A stretch of 64,000 nt of DNA, taken from SB11 sp943370295 (GTDB taxonomy: Bacteria > Bacteroidota > Bacteroidia > UBA8524). Positions 17,630 to 26,051 of this stretch are shown in pieces. Positions within the stretch are counted from its first letter, which is position 1. Each line of letters opens with the position of its first letter. The notes under the pieces are model-generated. The model worked only from the letters and a program-made list of their open reading frames with translations. It searched no databases and was not told the DNA's origin. The DNA is taken from the NCBI GenBank assembly GCA_943370295.1, contig CALRQL020000008.1, positions 1-64,000 on the forward strand. Direction: 5' to 3'. The position numbers and the translations under genes are program-made.

Positions 17630-18643
17630 CTATACAACCCCTTTGTACTGACTAAGGAATTTAACGTTGTTTTCCGAGTACATCCGTAAATCCTTAACGT
17701 CGTATTTCAGCATGGTAATACGCTCTACACCCATACCAAAAGCAAATCCGCTGTATTCTTCGGGGTCTATTCCGCAGTTTTTCAATACAGCAGGGTCAAT
17801 CATACCGCTTCCTAAAATTTCTACCCATCCTGTGTACTTGCAAACATTGCAACCTTTGCCCTTGCACAAAAAGCAAGTACAGTCCATTTCGGCACTCACT
17901 TCGGTAAACGGAAAATAAGAAGGACGGAAACGCACTTTAGTGTCGCTACCAAATAGCTGATTTACAAAGGTATAAAGGGTATGTTTAAGGTCGGCAAATG
18001 ATACGCCTTTGTCCACATAAAAGCCATCCACCTGATGGAAAAAGCAGTGGGCACGCGCAGATATCGCCTCGTTGCGGTACACTCTTCCGGGCGAAACCAT
18101 ACGAACGGGTGGTTTAGTATTTTCTAACACCCTTACCTGCACCGAAGTGGTGTGAGTGCGTAAGGCATATTCCTTATCCACAAAAAAGGTATCCTGCATA
18201 TCGCGGGCAGGGTGGTTTTCGGGGAAATTTAGTGCCGAAAAATTATACCAATCGTGTTCTATCTCGGGACCTTCTCCTACTTCGAAGCCAAGTTTGGCAA
18301 AGATTTCGAGTATCTGGTTTTGGATGATGTTTAGCGGATGCCTGCTTCCAATGGTTTGTTGGGTAGGCATCGAGTAATCAGTTCCATCATTCGCAGATGT
18401 CGCACTTTCTTCCAAGCGTTGAGAAGCCTCGTCAAATTTTTGTTGAACAAAGGTTTTTAAAACGTTGATTTTTTGTCCCATTTCGCGTTTTTGCTCATTG
18501 GGAACAAGTTTGAAGTTTTCAAACAATTTGTTCATCAGCCCGTTTCTCGAAAGAAATTTCAGGCGGTATTCTTCCAGCGAATTTTTTTCGCTTATCTCAA
18601 ACTGGTCGGCTTCTTTTTTTAAGAGTTCAATTTCTTCAATCAT
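17630..18643 (-). CDS. pheS: Phenylalanine--tRNA ligase alpha subunit
   Basis: PheS charges tRNA-Phe together with PheT, which is not in this window. The N-terminal coiled-coil (about 1-90) is followed by the class II catalytic core: HPLNIIQNQILEIFAKLGF, GRVYRNEAISARAHCFFHQVDG split over motif 2, and GFAFGMGVERITMLKY for motif 3. A Cys-rich insert (CTCFLCKGKGCNVCKYTGW) is also present. An ATG 30 bases further upstream lies inside the predicted -7 box, so transcription would start after it; the start at 18643 is therefore chosen. The protein is 337 residues, normal for the family. pheS and pheT are apart here. Confidence 0.95.
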   Translation of the reverse strand: MIEEIELLKKEADQFEISEKNSLEEYRLKFLSRNGLMNKLFENFKLVPNEQKREMGQKINVLKTFVQQKFDEASQRLEESATSANDGTDYSMPTQQTIGSRHPLNIIQNQILEIFAKLGFEVGEGPEIEHDWYNFSALNFPENHPARDMQDTFFVDKEYALRTHTTSVQVRVLENTKPPVRMVSPGRVYRNEAISARAHCFFHQVDGFYVDKGVSFADLKHTLYTFVNQLFGSDTKVRFRPSYFPFTEVSAEMDCTCFLCKGKGCNVCKYTGWVEILGSGMIDPAVLKNCGIDPEEYSGFAFGMGVERITMLKYDVKDLRMYSENNVKFLSQYKGVV

Positions 18644-18670
18644 CGGTTCACTTCCGCTTATTTCAAGTAT

Positions 18671-18702
18671 CAAAGATATTTCAATTCGGTTGATTTTTGA
18701 AA
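18671..18702 (-). promoter_or_regulatory. pheS promoter
   Basis: On the minus strand TTTC, a 20-base spacer and TATCTTTG match the Bacteroidota consensus (TTTG, 19-21 bases, TAnnTTTG) with one mismatch. Transcription should start near 18664, between the two candidate pheS start codons. Confidence 0.55.
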
Positions 18703-18721
18703 ATCCCCGTTGTCCCCAACA

Positions 18722-19060
18722 CTAAAAACAAAATATATTTAAAATAATTATGTTGTATATATAGTCTGTGTGGATTTGTAGATAACCTCCTCTCAACAGC
18801 TATTGCTTTTTACTTATTAACTTTTTGCTGACGTACCTATACCGCAGTTAAGTAGTTGATTTTTAACACTAAGTTAAGATATTCTTAACATGCGGATATC
18901 TTTATACAGGGCTTATTGTTAATATCCTTTTTCCTCTTTTTTGTGTGCGTGGATGAGGATAACCACCTACTTATCCTTTTCTGTAAACACTCAAATTTTC
19001 AAGCTCTGTTGAGATGTTAAGAACCCTTCAGTAATCAACACTAATTCACAGTTGTTAACA
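18722..19060. other. AT-rich intergenic region with DnaA-box-like words; possible replication origin
   Basis: These 339 bases hold no gene. The left end (18725-18765) is almost pure A/T. Words close to the DnaA box TGTGGATAA are TGTGGATTT (18769-18777, 7 of 9), TGTAGATAA (18777-18785, 8 of 9) and TGAGGATAA (18954-18962, 8 of 9); TAATTCACA (19042-19050) is a weaker match to the reverse form. A perfect inverted repeat, GTTAAGA TAT TCTTAAC, lies at 18873-18889, and GTTAA words recur. mnmG (gidA), a common origin neighbour, and a parS-like cluster are within 7 kb. No dnaA gene is visible and the main strand switch is at 27.3 kb, so the call is tentative. Confidence 0.4.
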
Positions 19061-20665
19061 TTAAAAGCCCGTAACTATTTTAATATCCGTTAAGTCCCAA
19101 TTGGCGCGGACTTCAATGGATTGTGGGGTGATAAATACCCTTTCTGCCTGCTGTTTTTTTGGATAGTTTGCACCGTCCCAACGACCGTTTTTATTGGCAT
19201 CTTCTATCACTTTTATGAAGTATTGACCCGGGAGCAGGTTTTGGTAAGTAATATCCTGAGACTTATCAATGGTTTGTTCTTTTACTATAGTGTTTTGGTT
19301 ATCAAGTAATTGAACGATTAAATTTGTGTTTGGCTTGTTATCGACATTGATTGTAAGATTACCAAAAGCCGTTGAAGGAGCTGTTTTAAGTTGGATGATG
19401 GTTGAATCACATTCTTGACCAAACAAGTCCTTAATAGCTCCTTTAGAGAAGATTAGGGTGTAATTCTTGTCGTCTTTCCATTGTTTGTTCACGTGAAACA
19501 GCAACGGATTAATACTATCGTTGGTAAGTGTGAAATCAGTAATTTCTGCGCTATCTTCTTTTAAATGAACAAGTTGCTTGCGGATTTCAGTTACTGGGTT
19601 GGTAAATCCTACTGATAAAGGTTTGCTGAAATCGTAGTTAAGAATATTTTCTTGAGAAGTCAACTTAAATTTATCGTATTGTTTTGATCTACAAGTGATT
19701 GTAGTATTTTCAACCACTGTATCAATGGTTACAGATAATATAACAGAGTCTATAAAATTTATATCAGTATATAGCATCAGTGTGTCGCATAACTTTCCTG
19801 ATACTTGCTGAATAAACGTAGCTTTTTTATTTGCTCCTGGCTCTTTTACAAATAGTTTACAATTACTACCGCTTACAATTACCTCGTATTTTCCTTTTGA
19901 TTTTTCTTTTGCTGTAATAACCTGTGGTTTTAGATTGCTCGGTTGCGGTGATACCATCAGGTTATAGGCAGTTGATGAACTGTCTTGCTGATTATAAGAG
20001 AGGTTTATTTTTGTTGAATAAAACCCTACTTTTTCGTTGGTTTCAATTTTAAGATTTTTATTAATATCCTCAAAAGCTATCAGCTCATATTCAGCAGGGC
20101 GTAAATAATTAAACTTAAAATTACCCGTACTATCCGGACGTACTAAATACGATGGTTTTGTTTTTAAGATGGTAGAATCGTCTTTTGTTTGGTACAAGGC
20201 CACAGCAATGTTCTTATCAGGCAATAATGTAAAAGCATCCTTTACGGATCCGTTTAGCTTTAAACTGTCTATATAATCGCCTGTAGAGAATGTATAGGTT
20301 AATCCTTGTAACGGATTAGACTCGTTGTAATCAGCAATCGAATTACCAAAGTTTAAAGTGTAGGTGGTATTGGGTAGTAAACCTTCTTTAAATTCAATTT
20401 CTATGCGTTTACCTACCACTTTTATCTCCGGGTTCTTCTCCATAGGCGGAGACATGATAAATTGATTGGTAACATCGTTTAATACCACAAACTCATCAAA
20501 TACAAAAGCAATCTTCTTTTCGTTAAAACGAGTGGTATTTGCTGCCGGTATTTGTTTGGTACAAACCGGAGGTGTGGTATCTTTAGGACCGCCTGTTGGC
20601 GATACTATGCTTGCGCAGGAACAAAGAAAAATGAGTACTAACGGGGTTATTTTTGTGCGTAGCAT
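19061..20665 (-). CDS. Ig-like domain lipoprotein
   Basis: The 534-residue protein starts with a lipoprotein signal (LIFLCSCAS), so it is anchored in a membrane, probably the outer one. Residues 27-130 form an SbsA-type Ig-like domain (TPPVCTKQIPAANTT, then FVFDEFVVL and LPNTTYTLNFGNSIAD). The rest has two or three more beta-sandwich segments, one transthyretin-like (NFKFNYLRPAEYELIAFEDINKN). The last 80 residues repeat the same theme (NLLPGQYFIKVIEDANKNG). The family is common in Bacteroidota and has no known biochemical role. A parS-like word (19485-19500) lies inside the gene. Confidence 0.8.
   Translation of the reverse strand: MLRTKITPLVLIFLCSCASIVSPTGGPKDTTPPVCTKQIPAANTTRFNEKKIAFVFDEFVVLNDVTNQFIMSPPMEKNPEIKVVGKRIEIEFKEGLLPNTTYTLNFGNSIADYNESNPLQGLTYTFSTGDYIDSLKLNGSVKDAFTLLPDKNIAVALYQTKDDSTILKTKPSYLVRPDSTGNFKFNYLRPAEYELIAFEDINKNLKIETNEKVGFYSTKINLSYNQQDSSSTAYNLMVSPQPSNLKPQVITAKEKSKGKYEVIVSGSNCKLFVKEPGANKKATFIQQVSGKLCDTLMLYTDINFIDSVILSVTIDTVVENTTITCRSKQYDKFKLTSQENILNYDFSKPLSVGFTNPVTEIRKQLVHLKEDSAEITDFTLTNDSINPLLFHVNKQWKDDKNYTLIFSKGAIKDLFGQECDSTIIQLKTAPSTAFGNLTINVDNKPNTNLIVQLLDNQNTIVKEQTIDKSQDITYQNLLPGQYFIKVIEDANKNGRWDGANYPKKQQAERVFITPQSIEVRANWDLTDIKIVTGF
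19485..19500. other. parS-like site (14/16)
   Basis: TTGTTCACGTGAAACA matches the ParB-binding palindrome TGTTTCACGTGAAACA at 14 of 16 positions. It lies within the Ig-like lipoprotein gene and is the leftmost member of the cluster. Confidence 0.5.
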
Positions 20666-20690
20666 GTTTTAGTATTGCTGCGCGAAGATA

Positions 20691-22553
20691 CTATCTTCCG
20701 AAATGTATCATCAATACAGAAATATCAGATGGTGACACTCCACTAATTCTTGAGGCCTGTCCTAATGTATCAGGTTTTATCTTAGTAAGTTTTTCTCTGG
20801 CTTCTGCTGAAAGAGAGTTTAGTCCCTTGTAGTTAAATGAGGTGGGTATTTTGATGTTTTCTAACCTTGTCATTTTCTCTACCGTTTCTACTTCCTTCTC
20901 AATGTAGCTTTCGTATTTGATGCTTATTTCTGCCTGAAGTTTTTCTTCTTCGCTAAATGCTGAAAGATACTCAGAAACTGTGCCTAGTTTTTCTAAGTCG
21001 GAAATGTTTATTTGAGGACGTAACAAAAGCTGGCCAAGTTTATAGTTCTGATTAATTTCAGCAGTACCCAATTCATTTAACAAACCATTTATTTCAGTTG
21101 GAGTAATACTGCTCTTTTTTAGGTGTTTAACAATTGACTCAGAAGCTTCAATTTTCCTTTTTACTGCATCGTATCTATCCTGTTTTGCCAAACCAATTTG
21201 ATATCCTTTTTCAGTTAAACGAATATCTGCATTATCCTGACGAAGCAAAATTCTATACTCAGCCCTTGAAGTAAACATACGGTAAGGTTCTTCAGTACCT
21301 TTATTAATAAGGTCGTCAATTAACACACCGATATAGGCATCAGCACGAGAAAGGATAAATGGGTTTTGTTCTGTTACTTTTAAATGAGCATTGATACCTG
21401 CCATCAATCCTTGGCAAGCAGCTTCTTCATACCCTGTGGTACCGTTTATTTGGCCTGCGAAGTATAGATTCTCCACCAGTTTAGTTTCCAGTGTTTGTTT
21501 TAACTGGGTGGGTGGAAAGTAATCATATTCGATAGCATATCCGGGACGGAATATTTTAGCATTCTCAAATCCGGGTATTTGTTGCAACGCTTTTACTTGA
21601 ACATGATCGGGCAATGATGTTGAAAAACCATTTACATACACTTCTACAGTATCCCAACCTTCGGGTTCTACAAATATTTGATGCCTATCACGCTCTGCAA
21701 AGCGGTTTATTTTATCTTCAATTGATGGACAATACCTTGGACCTATACCTTGAATAGTGCCATTGTACATAGGTGATTCATCAAAACCTGTTCTAAGGGT
21801 CTCGTGAACGCTTGAATTGGTATAGGTAATGTAACAGCTGCGTTGTTTTTCTAACGGTTTTGTTTCTGAACTATACGAGAATTTAGAAGGTACTTCATCA
21901 CCTTTTTGTTCTTCCATTGCTTCGTAATTCAAACTACGTCCATCCACTCTGGGTGGTGTACCTGTTTTCATACGTCCGGCTTCAAAACCTAATTCAACCA
22001 ATTGTTCAGTAATCCCTGTGGCTGATTTCTCGCCCATACGTCCACCGCCAAATTGTTTTGCTCCTATATGTATTAATCCGTTTAAGAAAGTTCCATTGGT
22101 AAGCACTACTGCTTTGCAATGGAATGTCATTCCCATAGAAGTAACAACACCCTGTACTCTGTTATCTTTTACTATAAGACTCTTTACGGTATCCTGAAAG
22201 AAATCAACATTAGGAGTACGCTCTAACATCATTCTCCACTCTTGGGCAAACAACCAACGGTCGCTTTGCGCTCTCGGACTCCACATAGCTGCTCCTTTGC
22301 TTTTGTTAAGCATACGGAATTGTATCATGGTTTTATCCGTTACAATACCGCTATATCCACCTAATGCATCTATCTCACGTACTATTTGTCCTTTTGCCAC
22401 TCCACCCATCGCCGGATTACAGCTCATTTGGGCAATGGTTTGCATATTCATCGTAACCAGTAGTACTTTGCTTCCCATATTTGCCGCCGATGCTGCTGCT
22501 TCACAGCCTGCATGGCCTCCACCTACTACTATTATATCGTAATTATCAAACAT
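20691..22553 (-). CDS. mnmG: tRNA uridine-5-carboxymethylaminomethyl modification enzyme MnmG
   Basis: MnmG (GidA) works with the GTPase MnmE to add the carboxymethylaminomethyl group to U34 of certain tRNAs. The 620-residue protein has the FAD-binding Rossmann motif VVGGGHAGCEAAAS at the N-terminus. It also has the SCNPAMGGVAKGQIVREIDALGG motif and GTFLNGLIHIG, then the second GIDA signature TGYEEAACQGLMAGINA and the C-terminal helical domain. Length is normal. A perfect parS-like palindrome lies 19 bases upstream of its ATG. In many bacteria this gene borders the chromosome origin. Confidence 0.96.
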   Translation of the reverse strand: MFDNYDIIVVGGGHAGCEAAASAANMGSKVLLVTMNMQTIAQMSCNPAMGGVAKGQIVREIDALGGYSGIVTDKTMIQFRMLNKSKGAAMWSPRAQSDRWLFAQEWRMMLERTPNVDFFQDTVKSLIVKDNRVQGVVTSMGMTFHCKAVVLTNGTFLNGLIHIGAKQFGGGRMGEKSATGITEQLVELGFEAGRMKTGTPPRVDGRSLNYEAMEEQKGDEVPSKFSYSSETKPLEKQRSCYITYTNSSVHETLRTGFDESPMYNGTIQGIGPRYCPSIEDKINRFAERDRHQIFVEPEGWDTVEVYVNGFSTSLPDHVQVKALQQIPGFENAKIFRPGYAIEYDYFPPTQLKQTLETKLVENLYFAGQINGTTGYEEAACQGLMAGINAHLKVTEQNPFILSRADAYIGVLIDDLINKGTEEPYRMFTSRAEYRILLRQDNADIRLTEKGYQIGLAKQDRYDAVKRKIEASESIVKHLKKSSITPTEINGLLNELGTAEINQNYKLGQLLLRPQINISDLEKLGTVSEYLSAFSEEEKLQAEISIKYESYIEKEVETVEKMTRLENIKIPTSFNYKGLNSLSAEAREKLTKIKPDTLGQASRISGVSPSDISVLMIHFGR

Positions 22554-22571
22554 TTGTACTCCTTATATTAA

Positions 22572-22587
22572 TGTTTCACGTGAAACA
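22572..22587. other. parS site (16/16)
   Basis: TGTTTCACGTGAAACA is identical to the canonical ParB-binding site and extends to a 20-base palindrome (22570-22589). It is in the short gap between ybeY and mnmG, so it is free of coding constraint. Confidence 0.8.
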
Positions 22588-22600
22588 TTTCACACTCTTA

Positions 22601-23017
22601 TTATAGTTCTTGGTAATTTTTAATACACGAATCCTCTTTTGCCCGTATTTCTTTTTCTTCTTTGGCTGTTTTATCGTTATAGCCAAGCAAGTGTAATACC
22701 CCGTGAATGATTACTCGTAAAAGTTCTGTTTCACGTGGAACATTATTTTGGTTTGCATTATCTGCTACTCTATCCAAACTGATAAACAAATCTCCGTTTA
22801 TTTTATCAGTGTTGTAGTTAAAGGTAATAATATCGGTATAGTAATCATGTTCGAGATATTGTTTGTTTACCTCTAGCAAGTACTCATCGCTGCAAAAAAT
22901 GATATTAATATCACCGGTTTTTTTGCTTTCAGAAGCTACCGTTTGTTGTATCCAACGTTTGATTTTGAGTTTATCTTTCAGGGTATAATCAACGTCTTCA
23001 GTAAAAAAGCTAATCAT
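22601..23017 (-). CDS. ybeY: Endoribonuclease YbeY
   Basis: YbeY is a metal-dependent RNase needed for 16S rRNA 3'-end maturation and ribosome quality control. The 138-residue protein has the UPF0054 pattern: SDEYLLEVNKQYLEHDYYTDIITF and HGVLHLLGYNDKT. His105 and His109 of the H-x3-H-x5-H zinc site are present, but position 115 is Asp, a variation I recall from other Bacteroidota YbeY proteins. The ATG overlaps the preceding gene's stop by 4 bases. A parS-like site (22727-22742) is embedded in the coding sequence. Confidence 0.92.
   Translation of the reverse strand: MISFFTEDVDYTLKDKLKIKRWIQQTVASESKKTGDINIIFCSDEYLLEVNKQYLEHDYYTDIITFNYNTDKINGDLFISLDRVADNANQNNVPRETELLRVIIHGVLHLLGYNDKTAKEEKEIRAKEDSCIKNYQEL
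22727..22742. other. parS site (TGTTTCACGTGGAACA)
   Basis: The 16-mer fits the degenerate parS consensus TGTTYCACGTGRAACA at every position. It is inside ybeY, encoding a VPRET-like segment, so sequence was kept despite coding constraint. Confidence 0.75.
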
Positions 23018-24822
23018 CGTAGTAAGTGCAGCGTACCTTTAAAATTTAGTTTCCTATCGTTTAGTCCAAAAACTTCGCAAATATACAAATAAACCCCGTC
23101 TTGGCAGGGATTGTTCTCAAGGTCGGTGCCGTTCCATCCTTCACGTATATCGGTTATGTTTTTTAGAAGTTGACCGTTACGTGCATATATCTGCATATTG
23201 GTACGCCTGTAATCAATATTGGCTCCAATGGGTTTGAATAGTTTGTTTATTTCATTTGGAGCAAATGCATTTGGGAAGTATATAGTAACATCATCAACCA
23301 AACAAACTGTATTAGATTGCGATAGTTCTTGCACGCCGTATTTGTTGCCTAACTGCTCTGTAGCTTCAATATAGTAGCATACACCAGCAATACCTATATC
23401 CACAGGCAAACCATTATCACTATAAATGCTATCTGTATTTACAGTCGTTGTTATACTGTTCCACGTGAAACCGGCACCAAAATCAAAACCTCTATAAATA
23501 GCATACTGGTTTACCCCTGCATCCCATATACTATACCTGCTCCATGCAAGGTCGTTCCCAAAATCAGTACTTTTAATAGAAAGAAAAATTGTTTTGGCAG
23601 TGTTAGAGGTATCTAAGTCTTTATCGCAAATATCAGTGGTAATAAAACGATACTGATACGAATACAAATAAGGTTCAACGTTGTTATCGGTATAGGTTAA
23701 CATTTGGGCTATACCGTTGTAGTTTAGTTCGGCAACTTTTGCAAAAGGTTCGTTTTCTTTTCTTCGGAAAATGAAATACTTTCTTGTATCAGATGAAGTA
23801 TCACACAGCAATTTTAGTTCTATGGATGTGGAATCAATTACAGTGGCATAGCTTAAATAATTACGGCTTGAAAATTTACGTGCTCTGGTAATTATTCTTA
23901 CTTTGTTAGAAGTGCTGGTGAAACCATTGGTTCCGTCTTTTGCCTTAATATAAAACTCAAGCGTATCACCGTAGCCAAAGGCAGTATATAAATGTGATAA
24001 TTGTGTGCTTGTATTTGAAGCCGTAAGCGTAAAGCCCCCGGAAGTTCCGTTTCTAACATACACATCATAACCGGCTACGTTTGCCCAACCCATGTAAGTA
24101 CTCCAATTCAGTTGGATGCTTTTACCGCAATTATCAAAACTGCTTTGTAAAAACACAGTACGATGCACCGTATTAATAATGCTTTGGTTCCAACAACTAT
24201 CAACGGCTGTTAATGTGTAGGCCAGTGAAGTGTTTGACGGATTTGAAGCAGTATCAGTAAAAACGGTATTTGTTATTGTATCTATGGGCAGGTTATTTAC
24301 CCCTTGATTAATCCAAACCACATAAGCCATTAAATCGGGAACGGGATTAGGTCTCCACCCCACTACTACTCTTCCTGTAGTTAAATCCACACTTACCGAA
24401 TCGATATTAGAAATTCCGGGTTGATTGAAATCTATTGCCAAGGTGCGGGAAACTGACGAATCTCCATTACACAAGAATTTATAGACCACATAATAGTTCC
24501 ACGTGGTAGATATTGCTTTGGCTCCTACGTGTGTATATTGGCTTTGGCTCAGCGTAGCGATGCTATCAATCAGCTGAAAAGGTTGCAGTGCATCAACACG
24601 CCCATAGACGTATATTTTCTGGAAACCCGAACAGCCGTCAGTAATAGGCGACCATGTGATATTAATATCATTCCCAATTCCTTGGGCGCATACGTGGCGT
24701 AAATCAGGAAAGGTTTGGGCAGATACCGTTGCGGCTGAGCATAGCATCCCCAGCCCGGCGCAAACGGAAATTAAAGGGTTGGATTTTTTAAACCCCTGCC
24801 ACCACCTGATAAATATCTTCAT
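23014..24822 (-). CDS. T9SS type B (CHU_C) sorting-domain surface protein
   Basis: The roughly 602-residue protein begins with a signal peptide preceded by a basic stretch and ending near TVSAQ. It continues with about four fibronectin III-like beta-sandwich domains (for example IQLNWSTYMGWANVAGYDVYV). It ends with the gliding-motility-associated C-terminal domain: YFPNAFAPNEINKLFKPIG, then MQIYARNGQLL and WNGTDLENNPCQDGVYLY. This domain directs export through the type IX system. The second ATG (24822) is preferred over one two codons upstream; both overlap the end of the M16 gene by about 35-41 bases. A function beyond the surface location cannot be assigned. Confidence 0.85.
   Translation of the reverse strand: MKIFIRWWQGFKKSNPLISVCAGLGMLCSAATVSAQTFPDLRHVCAQGIGNDINITWSPITDGCSGFQKIYVYGRVDALQPFQLIDSIATLSQSQYTHVGAKAISTTWNYYVVYKFLCNGDSSVSRTLAIDFNQPGISNIDSVSVDLTTGRVVVGWRPNPVPDLMAYVVWINQGVNNLPIDTITNTVFTDTASNPSNTSLAYTLTAVDSCWNQSIINTVHRTVFLQSSFDNCGKSIQLNWSTYMGWANVAGYDVYVRNGTSGGFTLTASNTSTQLSHLYTAFGYGDTLEFYIKAKDGTNGFTSTSNKVRIITRARKFSSRNYLSYATVIDSTSIELKLLCDTSSDTRKYFIFRRKENEPFAKVAELNYNGIAQMLTYTDNNVEPYLYSYQYRFITTDICDKDLDTSNTAKTIFLSIKSTDFGNDLAWSRYSIWDAGVNQYAIYRGFDFGAGFTWNSITTTVNTDSIYSDNGLPVDIGIAGVCYYIEATEQLGNKYGVQELSQSNTVCLVDDVTIYFPNAFAPNEINKLFKPIGANIDYRRTNMQIYARNGQLLKNITDIREGWNGTDLENNPCQDGVYLYICEVFGLNDRKLNFKGTLHLLR
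23457..23472. other. parS-like site (15/16)
   Basis: TGTTCCACGTGAAACC differs from the degenerate consensus only in the last base. It lies in the T9SS type B protein gene. Confidence 0.65.
24495..24510. other. Weak parS-like site (13/16)
   Basis: AGTTCCACGTGGTAGA keeps the CACGTG core and 13 of 16 positions of TGTTCCACGTGGAACA. It is reported because it falls inside the cluster, but may be chance. Confidence 0.25.
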
Positions 24823-26047
24823 CCACAAAATAGGTTCGTGCTATCTGCATCAACTCATCACGGTCGATGTTCTTTAAAAGACGTATGTAGTTGTGGTAAT
24901 AGTTGTAATCTTGGCCAAAATCTAAGAGGGTTTTATACTTTTCTGATACTGCAAAAGCTCCATCAATACTGCGAAGGAATGACCCCAAGCTGTAGTTTGA
25001 GAGTATATCTATTTCCTCATCGCTTATCGGCTCATTTTTTAAACGATTTATTTCCTTAAATATTTCACTCACAGTGTCGTTGTACACTTCTTTGCGTACA
25101 TCTGTTTGTATAACTAAAACACCGCAGTCAGGGTAAGAACTTACTGAAGCGTGAATACCGTATGTATAGCCTTTGTCCTCGCGAATATTCTTCATCAAAC
25201 GTGAGCCGAAGAAACCACCCAACAATGTAACTAAAATACCCAGTTTAGGATAATCAGGGTGTAAACGGTTAATGGTTTTGAAACCCAACCTTACGGTACA
25301 CTGCATTGCATCGGCCTTGGGTATGTGTATGATTTTCTCAGGCGAGCTGCTGAAACTATCGTTATACACCCAACTGCCGCGCACTTCGTATTTGCCAAAG
25401 TACTTGTTTAGCTGTGTAATAGTTTCAGCCGTATAAGCTCCTGAAAGTATAATGTACTTTAGTTTTTTATTTGACTTATAAAAATTCTCTATTTCATTTA
25501 TAGTCAAATTTTTATAGTCTTCTACTTCAGCAAAATATCCATACGGATGACCCTCAAAAAGAGCTTGTGTAAATGCCTTACGGGCAATGTACGAGGTTTT
25601 CTGTTTGCTAACCGTTAAGTTCTGTATTTTAACAAACTTATAAACCTCTAATTCATTGCTTGTAAACGAAGCATCGTTAATGTAATTGCTTAATAAACCA
25701 TAAACACTTTCGCTATGCTTTGTTAAACAAAAATTAGTTATAAGGTTATCTGTAAAATGACACGATTTACTGTTGAATGCTCCGTAAAAGTCAAATTCGT
25801 TGGCAATCTCTTCTGATGTTTTTCCGTTGGCACCGGTAAACAATAAGTCACTGGCTGTGGCAGCTACCAATCGGCTATTGCCCAATAAGCTGCCGGCATC
25901 CATCACAAAATCGGTTTTTATTATTTCCTGTTCTCCCCCTTTTAGGGCATACACTATTAGGCCATTATCCAATGTAAATAACTCAGGATTAAGGAAATGT
26001 ATATTCTCAACCTGCTGCATGGCAGGTGCTTTTGTTCTATCAAGCAT
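24788..26047 (-). CDS. M16 family peptidase-like protein, inactive subunit
   Basis: The 419-residue protein has the two-domain M16 fold: FTLDNGLIVYALKGGEQEIIKTDFVMDAGS at the N-terminus, and the C-terminal domain with RLMKNIREDKGYTYGIHASV. The zinc motif HxxEH is replaced by TASDLLF, so it should not bind metal. Inactive M16 paralogues pair with active ones, and the active partner is encoded 4 bases upstream (26052-27290). The conserved R-Y pair (KGYTYGI) that holds peptide substrates is kept. No signal peptide is seen. The pair probably degrades peptides in the cytosol or periplasm. Confidence 0.88.
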   Translation of the reverse strand: MLDRTKAPAMQQVENIHFLNPELFTLDNGLIVYALKGGEQEIIKTDFVMDAGSLLGNSRLVAATASDLLFTGANGKTSEEIANEFDFYGAFNSKSCHFTDNLITNFCLTKHSESVYGLLSNYINDASFTSNELEVYKFVKIQNLTVSKQKTSYIARKAFTQALFEGHPYGYFAEVEDYKNLTINEIENFYKSNKKLKYIILSGAYTAETITQLNKYFGKYEVRGSWVYNDSFSSSPEKIIHIPKADAMQCTVRLGFKTINRLHPDYPKLGILVTLLGGFFGSRLMKNIREDKGYTYGIHASVSSYPDCGVLVIQTDVRKEVYNDTVSEIFKEINRLKNEPISDEEIDILSNYSLGSFLRSIDGAFAVSEKYKTLLDFGQDYNYYHNYIRLLKNIDRDELMQIARTYFVDEDIYQVVAGV

Positions 26048-26051
26048 GTTC

